A stretch of 6,795 bases of DNA from Christensenella sp. UBA6345 (lineage in GTDB: Bacteria > Bacillota > Clostridia > Christensenellales > UBA1242). Under the pieces are notes generated by a model that was not told the DNA's origin, did no database searches, and worked only from the letters and a program-made list of their open reading frames with translations. The position numbers were made by a program, and so were the translations under genes. Every line of letters starts with the position of its first letter. Position 1 is the first letter of the stretch. Location: the NCBI GenBank assembly GCA_002437945.1, contig DJSB01000026.1, positions 54,283-61,077 of the forward strand, given 5' to 3'. Positions 1 through 5,010 of the stretch are shown here, piece after piece.

Positions 1-747
<747 letters not shown>

Positions 748-749
748 TT

Positions 750-1130
750 ATGTATAACGAAATAATTATGAATAATTTCAATAATCCTCTAAATGTTGGC
801 GAATTGAAAGGTGCTAATGGTATTGGTAAGGCACAAAGCAAAAAATATGGCGATATAATAAAGTTTTTTGTTAAAGTAGATGAAAATAAGAAAATTGAAG
901 AAGTTACTTTTAAAAGTACAGGTTGTGTAGCAACTATTGCCATTTCTTCTGCTTTAACAGCAAAAATGACTGGAATGTCAATTGATAGAGTGTCAAAAAT
1001 TGATGTTGATCAAATTAACAATTTAGTCGGTGGTTTGCCAGAAATAAAAATGTATTGCGCAGTACTAGCAAAAGAAGCAATTGCTAATACTGTTGCTAAT
1101 TACAAAAAACGTATGGCAAAACAGGCATAG
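750..1130 (+). CDS. IscU/NifU-N-like Fe-S cluster scaffold, divergent metal site
   Basis: Member of the IscU/NifU N-terminal family, on which a cysteine desulfurase partner builds [2Fe-2S] clusters. The 126-residue length fits a single-domain scaffold. The N-terminus (MYNEIIMNNFNNPLNVGEL) matches the usual start of the family, which supports the ATG at 750. Family landmarks: Gly34-Asp35, Cys59 in FKSTGCVATIAISS, GGLP at 94-97 and Cys103 in KMYCAVLAKEAI. Two normally conserved positions differ. The first scaffold cysteine (CGD in the family) is Tyr33, and the histidine before the last cysteine is Tyr102. The HscA-recognised LPPVK motif of IscU reads LPEIK. The gene follows the cysteine desulfurase directly, which supports an Fe-S or sulfur-transfer role. 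Whether it still assembles a cluster or works as a sulfur relay or regulator is open. Confidence 0.88.
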   Translation: MYNEIIMNNFNNPLNVGELKGANGIGKAQSKKYGDIIKFFVKVDENKKIEEVTFKSTGCVATIAISSALTAKMTGMSIDRVSKIDVDQINNLVGGLPEIKMYCAVLAKEAIANTVANYKKRMAKQA

Positions 1131-1145
1131 TTTTATATAAAATTC

Positions 1146-1183
1146 AATCTACTACAAAGTCGTATTTGTAGTAGATTTTTTTT
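1146..1183 (+). terminator. Rho-independent terminator after the Fe-S pair
   Basis: A perfect 13-bp stem (1146-1158 with 1165-1177) around the loop GTCGTA is followed by T residues through 1183 (eight in a row from 1176). It starts 16 bases after the scaffold stop and closes the desulfurase/scaffold transcript. Confidence 0.93.
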
Positions 1184-1250
1184 GGTTTTATTTAACAATT
1201 CTGCTTTGAATATTATTTTAGTTATATGCCAATAATATTAATATACACAA

Positions 1251-1259
1251 GGGGGGGGG
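1251..1259 (+). promoter_or_regulatory. Homopolymeric G9 ribosome binding site
   Basis: Nine consecutive G, preceded by AA, end 6 bases before the ATG at 1266, exactly where a Shine-Dalgarno sequence should lie. It can pair with the CCUCC of 16S rRNA through G-C and one G-U pair in several registers. No other G run of this length occurs in the window; other genes use AAGGAG-type sites. Run length could vary by slippage or be misread. Confidence 0.7.
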
Positions 1260-1265
1260 ATAAGT

Positions 1266-1400
1266 ATGAAAGATTGTTTATTAATAGGTATGGCACTAGG
1301 AGTTATTGCTGGTGCATTAATTGTAACTAATAATAGTAAAGCCGAACAATTGGTAGAAAAAGGTAAAAAAGCAGTGAAAAAACAAATCGAAAAAATGTAA
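1266..1400 (+). CDS. Small 44-residue membrane-anchored protein (YtxH-like layout)
   Basis: A short gene running ATG to TAA with a well placed but odd ribosome binding site (nine G). The product begins MKDCLLIGMALGVIAGALIV: a glycine/alanine-rich hydrophobic segment (about residues 5-20) that should span the membrane once. It is followed by a lysine-rich amphipathic helix (about 25-44, QLVEKGKKAVKKQIEK) likely on the cytosolic side. This resembles small YtxH-type proteins of Firmicutes in layout (N-terminal membrane anchor, GxxxG-like start, charged tail), but it is too short to assign to a family, and the function is unknown. It stands alone between the terminator at 1146-1183 and the ruvX promoter at 1418-1446, and no terminator separates it from ruvX, so read-through into ruvX is possible. 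Confidence 0.72.
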   Translation: MKDCLLIGMALGVIAGALIVTNNSKAEQLVEKGKKAVKKQIEKM

Positions 1401-1417
1401 TCACGGTATTAATTAGT

Positions 1418-1446
1418 TTGCATAATAATTAAAATTATGGTATTAT
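1418..1446 (+). promoter_or_regulatory. Probable ruvX promoter (extended -10)
   Basis: TTGCAT (1418-1423), a 17-bp spacer, then TATTAT (1441-1446) preceded by TGG, giving an extended -10 element of SigA type. Counting the last base of the -10 as -7 puts +1 at 1453, the A of the ruvX ATG. The spacer contains the inverted repeat CATAAT-N7-ATTATG (1421-1439), a possible operator or chance in AT-rich DNA. Confidence 0.62.
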
Positions 1447-1452
1447 TTACGT

Positions 1453-1887
1453 ATGGATAGTACATATTATAAGACAATGGCTTTAGACCTTGGAGAAAGA
1501 AGAATAGGAATTGCATTAAGTGATATCATGGGTATCATTGCTTCTGGGCTAGAAACTTACGAAAGGAAAGATTTAGTTACAGATTGCAAGTATATTGCTG
1601 GTCTTGTTTCTAAACATGGTGTTAAAGAAATTGTTGTTGGGCTTCCTAAAAATATGGACGGCACTAGTGGTGAACGTGTAGAAAAAACATATGAATTTTG
1701 TGAAAAACTTAAAGAATATACACAAGAAAAAATTGTTTATTATGATGAACGTCTTACTACTGTCGCTGCTGAAAAATTGCTAATTTCTGCAGATGTGTCC
1801 AGACAAAAACGAAAGACTGTAATTGATAAATTGGCAGCAACAATTATATTACAGGATTATCTAAACTTTAATCAAAGGGGAAAGTAA
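1453..1887 (+). CDS. ruvX: RuvX/YqgF family nuclease (pre-16S rRNA processing / Holliday junction resolvase-like)
   Basis: RNase H-fold protein of the YqgF/RuvX family, linked in E. coli to 5' maturation of 16S rRNA and proposed as a backup Holliday junction resolvase; cytosolic. The 144-residue length is normal. Motifs seen: first acidic motif MALDLGERRIGIALSD with Asp12; VVGLPKNMDGTSGERV (61-76); YYDERLTTVAAE (96-107); and the C-terminal RKTVIDKLAATIILQDYL with Asp125 as the last catalytic acid. The ATG at 1453 has no Shine-Dalgarno sequence and sits at the predicted +1 of the promoter, so a leaderless start is likely. An alternative start is the Met at codon 9 (1477), which agrees well with the usual family N-terminus (a few residues before the LDLG motif) but also has only a poor ribosome site (GGATAG, too far). 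The DUF1292 gene follows with no gap, as in many Firmicutes. Confidence 0.95.
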   Translation: MDSTYYKTMALDLGERRIGIALSDIMGIIASGLETYERKDLVTDCKYIAGLVSKHGVKEIVVGLPKNMDGTSGERVEKTYEFCEKLKEYTQEKIVYYDERLTTVAAEKLLISADVSRQKRKTVIDKLAATIILQDYLNFNQRGK

Positions 1888-2205
1888 ATGAATAAAGAAG
1901 AAAAAAGCCAAATAGAAATGTTGTTGGACGAAAATAATACTGAAAATTTAAAATTATATGATGAAAACAATAAAGAAACTGAGTTCGAACAAATTGCTGT
2001 TATTCCTTATAATGGAAAAGTGTATGCATTGCTAAAACCAGTTACAAAAATTGTCGGTGTAAATGATGATGAAGCATTAGTGTTCGTTATTGAAGAAATT
2101 GATGATGAAGACTGCCTAGTTATTGTTGATGACGAAAAAATTGTTGATGAAGTATTTAAAGAATACTATGAATTGCTTAAAGCAGAAGGTATTAAAGTAG
2201 ACTAA
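1888..2205 (+). CDS. DUF1292 family protein (YrzB-like)
   Basis: Acidic 105-residue protein of the DUF1292 family, widespread in Firmicutes and of unknown function. The recognisable core is IPYNGKVYALLKPV (39-52) followed by EALVFVIEEIDDEDCLVIVDDEKIVDEVF and a closing helix ending near the C-terminus, the typical beta-strand-plus-helix pattern. The N-terminal 30 residues are polar and look flexible. The start codon directly follows the ruvX stop (TAA then ATG), with AAAGGGG just inside the end of ruvX as ribosome site, so the two are cotranscribed and probably coupled. The ruvX-DUF1292 pairing is a common arrangement (yrrK-yrzB in Bacillus). A strong terminator follows. Family assignment is firm; the role is unknown. 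Confidence 0.92.
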   Translation: MNKEEKSQIEMLLDENNTENLKLYDENNKETEFEQIAVIPYNGKVYALLKPVTKIVGVNDDEALVFVIEEIDDEDCLVIVDDEKIVDEVFKEYYELLKAEGIKVD

Positions 2206-2217
2206 TTTAGAACTATG

Positions 2218-2244
2218 AGAACTCCATTATTGGAGTTCTTTTTT
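2218..2244 (+). terminator. Rho-independent terminator after DUF1292 gene
   Basis: A perfect 9-bp stem (AGAACTCCA with TGGAGTTCT) around the loop TTAT ends in six T (2239-2244). It begins 13 bases after the stop codon and closes the ruvX unit. Confidence 0.93.
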
Positions 2245-2580
2245 ATGTCTATATGTACAATAATACGCAATATAATAGCAAACGATTTTTTAAAATATTT
2301 ATTACTTTATGTTTGATTGATTTATAAATATAATTGATATAATAAAAACCCTATATATAGGCAAAATATGGTGTATTGCATAGTAGTATAGAAATACAAA
2401 GATAAATGTTATGGAATGTTATATTGTTGGTTTTTGCTTATCATTATGATTAATATTTATAACTATAATTAATCGTAACAATATTGTTTAAGTAAATATC
2501 ACTTATATAAAAAATATTATTTACATAGATTTTTTTATATTAAATAATACAAAATATATTAAAAAATATGTAATTTATAG
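2245..2580. other. Long AT-rich intergenic spacer without a recognised gene
   Basis: About 335 bases of very AT-rich DNA between the terminator at 2218-2244 and the rpsB promoter. No reading frame with a credible start, length and ribosome site is visible on either strand. It holds several promoter-like hexamers: an extended -10 TGATATAAT ending at 2343, and TTGTTT (2484-2489) 16 bp before TATAAA (2506-2511). There is also a short palindrome CCTATATATAGG (2350-2361) just downstream of the first. It could carry upstream promoters for rpsB or an unrecognised small RNA; chance matches are expected at this base composition. Confidence 0.5.
2313..2343 (+). promoter_or_regulatory. Possible promoter in the spacer (extended -10)
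   Basis: TATAAT (2338-2343) preceded by TGA gives a consensus extended -10. TTGATT lies 19 bp upstream (2313-2318), and a second TTGATT lies 15 bp upstream (2317-2322), neither at the ideal 17. It would start transcription near 2350, over 360 bases before rpsB. Confidence 0.35.
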
Positions 2581-2609
2581 TTGAATTATGTTCTTGTATA
2601 TGTTAAAAT
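2581..2609 (+). promoter_or_regulatory. rpsB-tsf promoter
   Basis: TTGAAT (2581-2586), a 17-bp spacer, and TAAAAT (2604-2609) preceded by TGT, an extended -10 of SigA type. The predicted transcription start is about 2615-2616, giving a leader of about 100 nt before rpsB. It is among the best promoter matches in the window, as expected for a highly expressed ribosomal operon. Confidence 0.7.
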
Positions 2610-2630
2610 AAATCGTTTGAAAATTACACA

Positions 2631-2690
2631 CCCAGTTCTATTTGTAGACTGTTGCCTATATGGTGGTTTACAGAGTTATAACGAGTTGGG
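2631..2690 (+). promoter_or_regulatory. Structured 5' leader of rpsB, candidate autoregulatory element
   Basis: The leader folds into a nested hairpin by eye. CCCAGTTC (2631-2638) pairs with GAGTTGGG (2683-2690) over 8 bp with two G-U pairs. TGTAGAC (2643-2649) pairs with GTTTACA (2666-2672) over 7 bp with one G-U pair, and a small TGCC/GGTG hairpin can form inside. The two stems are separated by a 4-nt left and a 10-nt right internal loop. Ribosomal protein S2 is known to repress its own mRNA in some bacteria; by analogy this may be an S2-binding leader. I cannot match it to a named RNA family. This leader is much richer in G+C than the spacer before it. Confidence 0.5.
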
Positions 2691-2703
2691 GAGGAATAAA
2701 AAC

Positions 2704-2710
2704 AAGGAGG
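2704..2710 (+). promoter_or_regulatory. rpsB ribosome binding site, with a second SD-like site upstream
   Basis: AAGGAGG ends 7 bases before the ATG at 2718, a near-perfect Shine-Dalgarno sequence. A second one, GGGGAGG (2688-2694), lies 16 bases upstream; its first three G form the closing end of the leader stem, so it could act as a standby or decoy ribosome site. Confidence 0.85.
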
Positions 2711-2717
2711 AAATAAA

Positions 2718-3491
2718 ATGGCTGTAATTTCAATGAAACAATTGCTTGAAGCCGGTGTACATTTTGGTCATCAAACCAGAAAATGGAACCCAAAAATGAG
2801 CAAATACATTTTTACCTCTAGAAATGATATTCATATCATTAATTTAGAGGATACAGCAGTATTAGTAGAACAAGCATATGCTTATGTTCGTGATGCTGCA
2901 AAAGAAGGTAAGACAATTCTATTTGTTGGTACCAAGAAACAAGCACAACAGGCTATTGCTGATGAAGCAAAACGTTGTGGTATGTACTATGTTAACTCTC
3001 GTTGGTTAGGTGGTACATTAACAAACTTTAAGACTATCCGTTCAAGAGTTGATAGACTTAATAAAATTAACCAAATGGAAAAAGTTGGAGAATTTAATCT
3101 TTTAACAAAGAAAGAAGTTCTTAAACTTCAAGCAGAACGTGACAAATTGGAAAAATATCTTGGTGGTATTAAAGATATGACCAAATTACCAGATGTTATG
3201 TTTGTTGTAGATCCTAAAAAGGAACACATCGCTGTTAAAGAAGCAAGATCTTTAAATATTCCTATCGTTGGTTTAGTTGATACTAACTGTGATCCAGATT
3301 TAATTGATTATGTTATCCCAGGTAATGATGACGCTATAAGAGCAGTAGCATTAATTGCTGGTGTAATGGCTAATGCAGTTATTGAAGCAAAAGAAGGCGT
3401 AGTTGTTAATGTTGAAGACGAAACTACAACTGAAGCACCTGTAGAAGTAGCAACTGAAGCACCTGTAGAAGAAGCAGAAGATAAAGAATAA
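2718..3491 (+). CDS. rpsB: 30S ribosomal protein S2
   Basis: Component of the small ribosomal subunit at the head-body junction, needed for assembly of S1 or equivalent and for mRNA binding. At 257 residues it is slightly longer than the Bacillus protein. Family signatures are intact: the N-terminal LLEAGVHFGHQTRKWNPKM (9-27), followed by YIFTSRNDIHIINLE; TILFVGTKKQAQ; the RWLGGTLTNFKTI block; and PDVMFVVDPKKEHIAVKEA (158-176) with VGLVDTNCDPDLIDYVIPGNDD. The extra length is an acidic C-terminal tail (233-257) carrying two TEAPVE units (238-243, 246-251) encoded by a 24-bp-period direct repeat. It is led by a good promoter, a foldable leader and a strong ribosome site, and followed 19 bases later by tsf, the near-universal partner. 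Confidence 0.99.
   Translation: MAVISMKQLLEAGVHFGHQTRKWNPKMSKYIFTSRNDIHIINLEDTAVLVEQAYAYVRDAAKEGKTILFVGTKKQAQQAIADEAKRCGMYYVNSRWLGGTLTNFKTIRSRVDRLNKINQMEKVGEFNLLTKKEVLKLQAERDKLEKYLGGIKDMTKLPDVMFVVDPKKEHIAVKEARSLNIPIVGLVDTNCDPDLIDYVIPGNDDAIRAVALIAGVMANAVIEAKEGVVVNVEDETTTEAPVEVATEAPVEEAEDKE
3427..3471 (+). repeat. Short tandem repeat in the S2 C-terminal tail
   Basis: A 21-base sequence at 3427-3447 recurs exactly at 3451-3471 (period 24), encoding two copies of TEAPVE. The repeat keeps the frame and makes the tail length liable to change in 8-residue steps. Confidence 0.85.
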
Positions 3492-3510
3492 TTAAGGAGA
3501 ATATAATATT

Positions 3511-4164
3511 ATGGCAACAACCGAAGATATTGTTAAATTACGTAAAAGAACCAATTGTGGTATGATGGATTGCAAGAATGCTCTAGAAGCATGCAATGAT
3601 GACCTAGATAAAGCAACTGAATGGTTGAGAGAAAAAGGTATGGCTAAAGCAGCAAAGAAAGCAGATAGAATTGCTGCTGAAGGTTTAGTATCTTCATATA
3701 TTCATATGGGTGGTAAAATTGGTGTTTTACTAGAAGTAAACTGTGAAACCGACTTTGCTTCAAAGAGTGAACAATTTGTTCAATTATGTAAAGATATCAC
3801 TCTACAAATTGCTGCATCTAATCCTTTATATGTAAAACCTGAAGATGTACCTGCTAATGATCTTGAACATGAAAAAGAAGTTCTTAGAGCACAAGCACTT
3901 AACGAAGGTAAACCTGCTGCAATTATTGAAAAAATGATTGATGGTAGAATTAAAAAATTCTATGAAGAAACTTGTTTGTTAAATCAACCATTCGTTAAAA
4001 ATCCAGAACAAACAATTACTGATTTAATTAACGAAACTGTATTAAAAATTGGTGAAAAAATCAATGTTAGACGTTTTGTTAGATACGAAATGGGCGAAGG
4101 TCTTGAAAAGAGAAATGAAAATTTCGCTGAAGAAGTAATGAAACAAGCAAATAGCGATAAGTAA
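3511..4164 (+). CDS. tsf: Elongation factor Ts
   Basis: Nucleotide exchange factor that releases GDP from EF-Tu so it can rebind GTP and aminoacyl-tRNA; cytosolic. The N-terminal UBA-like helical domain (about 4-50) is recognised by IVKLRKRTNCGMMDCKNAL (the usual TGAGMMDCK reads TNCGMMDCK) and RIAAEGLV. The core begins with VLLEVNCETDFASK, with Asp81 and Phe82 of the TDF motif that contacts EF-Tu. At 217 residues it is the short form with a reduced core, common in Clostridia, and shorter than the roughly 280-residue E. coli protein. The C-terminal EGLEKRNENFAEEV block is typical of this group. AAGGAGA (3494-3500) precedes the ATG by 10 bases. Cotranscribed with rpsB and closed by its own terminator. 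Confidence 0.98.
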   Translation: MATTEDIVKLRKRTNCGMMDCKNALEACNDDLDKATEWLREKGMAKAAKKADRIAAEGLVSSYIHMGGKIGVLLEVNCETDFASKSEQFVQLCKDITLQIAASNPLYVKPEDVPANDLEHEKEVLRAQALNEGKPAAIIEKMIDGRIKKFYEETCLLNQPFVKNPEQTITDLINETVLKIGEKINVRRFVRYEMGEGLEKRNENFAEEVMKQANSDK

Positions 4165-4172
4165 TTATTAAT

Positions 4173-4207
4173 AAAAAATTCACTCATAATTAAGAGTGAA
4201 TTTTTTT
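4173..4207 (+). terminator. Rho-independent terminator after tsf, possibly bidirectional
   Basis: A perfect 13-bp stem: six A plus TTCACTC (4173-4185) pairs with GAGTGAA plus T residues (4194-4206), around an 8-base loop. A seven-T tract (4201-4207) follows. The matching A tract on the left makes it a potential terminator on the other strand too. It separates rpsB-tsf from frr. Confidence 0.93.
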
Positions 4208-4287
4208 GTTAAAACAAAAAATAACATAATTTTTAGCAATTTAATATATTTATATATATTAAAACATACTAACATAAATCGTTTTGA

Positions 4288-4316
4288 TTGCTTTATGTTT
4301 AAATTTTTAGTAAAAT
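4288..4316 (+). promoter_or_regulatory. Probable frr promoter
   Basis: TTGCTT (4288-4293), a 17-bp spacer, then TAAAAT (4311-4316), with the predicted start near A4323, about 43 bases before the frr ATG. A second extended -10 match, TGTTATAAA (4328-4336), lies a little downstream but lacks a -35. A promoter is expected here because of the strong terminator after tsf. Confidence 0.5.
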
Positions 4317-4365
4317 AATTTTAGTAATGTTATAAATAACAAATTTTTACAAAAAGGATAATTTT

Positions 4366-4932
4366 ATGAACGAATCAGTTGATATCAATTTATTGTCTTA
4401 TGAAGAAGGTATTGAAAAATCAATAGAGTATTTTATAAGCGAACTTAATGTTATTAGAGTTGGTAGAGCCAATCCTAAAATTCTAGATAAAGTAGTTGTT
4501 GATTATTATGGGACAATGACACCTATTAATCAAATGGCTAATATTTCTGTGCCAGAAGCCAGAATGATGTTGATTTCTGTATGGGATATGTCTCAAGTTA
4601 AGGCAGTGTCTAAAGCAATAGAAGCGGCTAATCTAGGAGTTAATCCATCTGATGATGGTAGAGTTATTAGGTTAGTATTCCCACCTATGACAGAAGAAAG
4701 AAGAAAAGAAGTTGTTAAAGAAGTAAGCAAACTTACCGAAAATGCAAAAGTTGCTTGCCGTAATTGTCGTAGAGATGTTCTTGACGAATTTAAGAAAATG
4801 AAAAAGAACAATGAATTAACTGAAGATGAATTGGCTAGTTTGGAAAAAGATGTACAAAAGACACTAGATACATCTATTGAAAAAATTGACAAACTTGCAG
4901 AAAGTAAGAATAAAGAAATTATGGAAATTTAG
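4366..4932 (+). CDS. frr: Ribosome recycling factor
   Basis: Works with EF-G to split the post-termination ribosome into subunits; cytosolic. The 188 residues match the usual length of about 185. Domain I helix 1 leads into LNVIRVGRANPKILDKV (27-43). Domain II follows with VDYYGTMTPINQMANISVPEARMM and NLGVNPSDDGRVIRL. The long C-terminal helices start at FPPMTEERRKEVVKEV and include KVACRNCRRDVLDEFKK, which carries the conserved arginine cluster that contacts 23S rRNA. The usual PWD of domain II reads VWD, a mild change. AAAGGA (4353-4358) lies 7 bases before the ATG. In most bacteria pyrH precedes frr; here frr instead follows a terminator and an AT-rich gap of about 160 bases and probably has its own promoter. 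Confidence 0.98.
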   Translation: MNESVDINLLSYEEGIEKSIEYFISELNVIRVGRANPKILDKVVVDYYGTMTPINQMANISVPEARMMLISVWDMSQVKAVSKAIEAANLGVNPSDDGRVIRLVFPPMTEERRKEVVKEVSKLTENAKVACRNCRRDVLDEFKKMKKNNELTEDELASLEKDVQKTLDTSIEKIDKLAESKNKEIMEI

Positions 4933-4957
4933 TATATACTGAAGATAATTTTTTGAT

Positions 4958-4963
4958 TATAAT
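4958..4963 (+). promoter_or_regulatory. Possible uppS-cdsA promoter -10 element
   Basis: A consensus TATAAT sits in the frr-uppS gap, with a poor -35 (TATACT at 4935-4940, 17-bp spacer). The predicted start is near 4970, inside the hairpin at 4964-4983. It could give uppS-cdsA a promoter independent of frr. Confidence 0.35.
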
Positions 4964-4987
4964 GCCAAATATTATTATTTGGCTTTT
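4964..4987 (+). terminator. Weak terminator-like hairpin between frr and uppS
   Basis: GCCAAATA (4964-4971) pairs perfectly with TATTTGGC (4976-4983) around the loop TTAT, followed by four T, GAC and four T. The stem is short and the T tract interrupted, so partial termination or mRNA-end stabilisation is as likely as full termination. It lies 32 bases after the frr stop. Confidence 0.6.
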
Positions 4988-5010
4988 GACTTTTGTATGG
5001 AGTGTATATA

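Noticed and set aside
2406..2453. Small frame of 15 codons (MLWNVILLVFAYHYD) in the long spacer, a possible leader peptide
   Set aside because: Only a very weak upstream ribosome site, no attenuator structure next to it, and more than 250 bases from rpsB.
4993..5010. In-frame TTG start that would add six residues to UppS
   Set aside because: No ribosome site precedes it, while ATG 5011 has GGAG at good spacing and gives the family's usual N-terminus.
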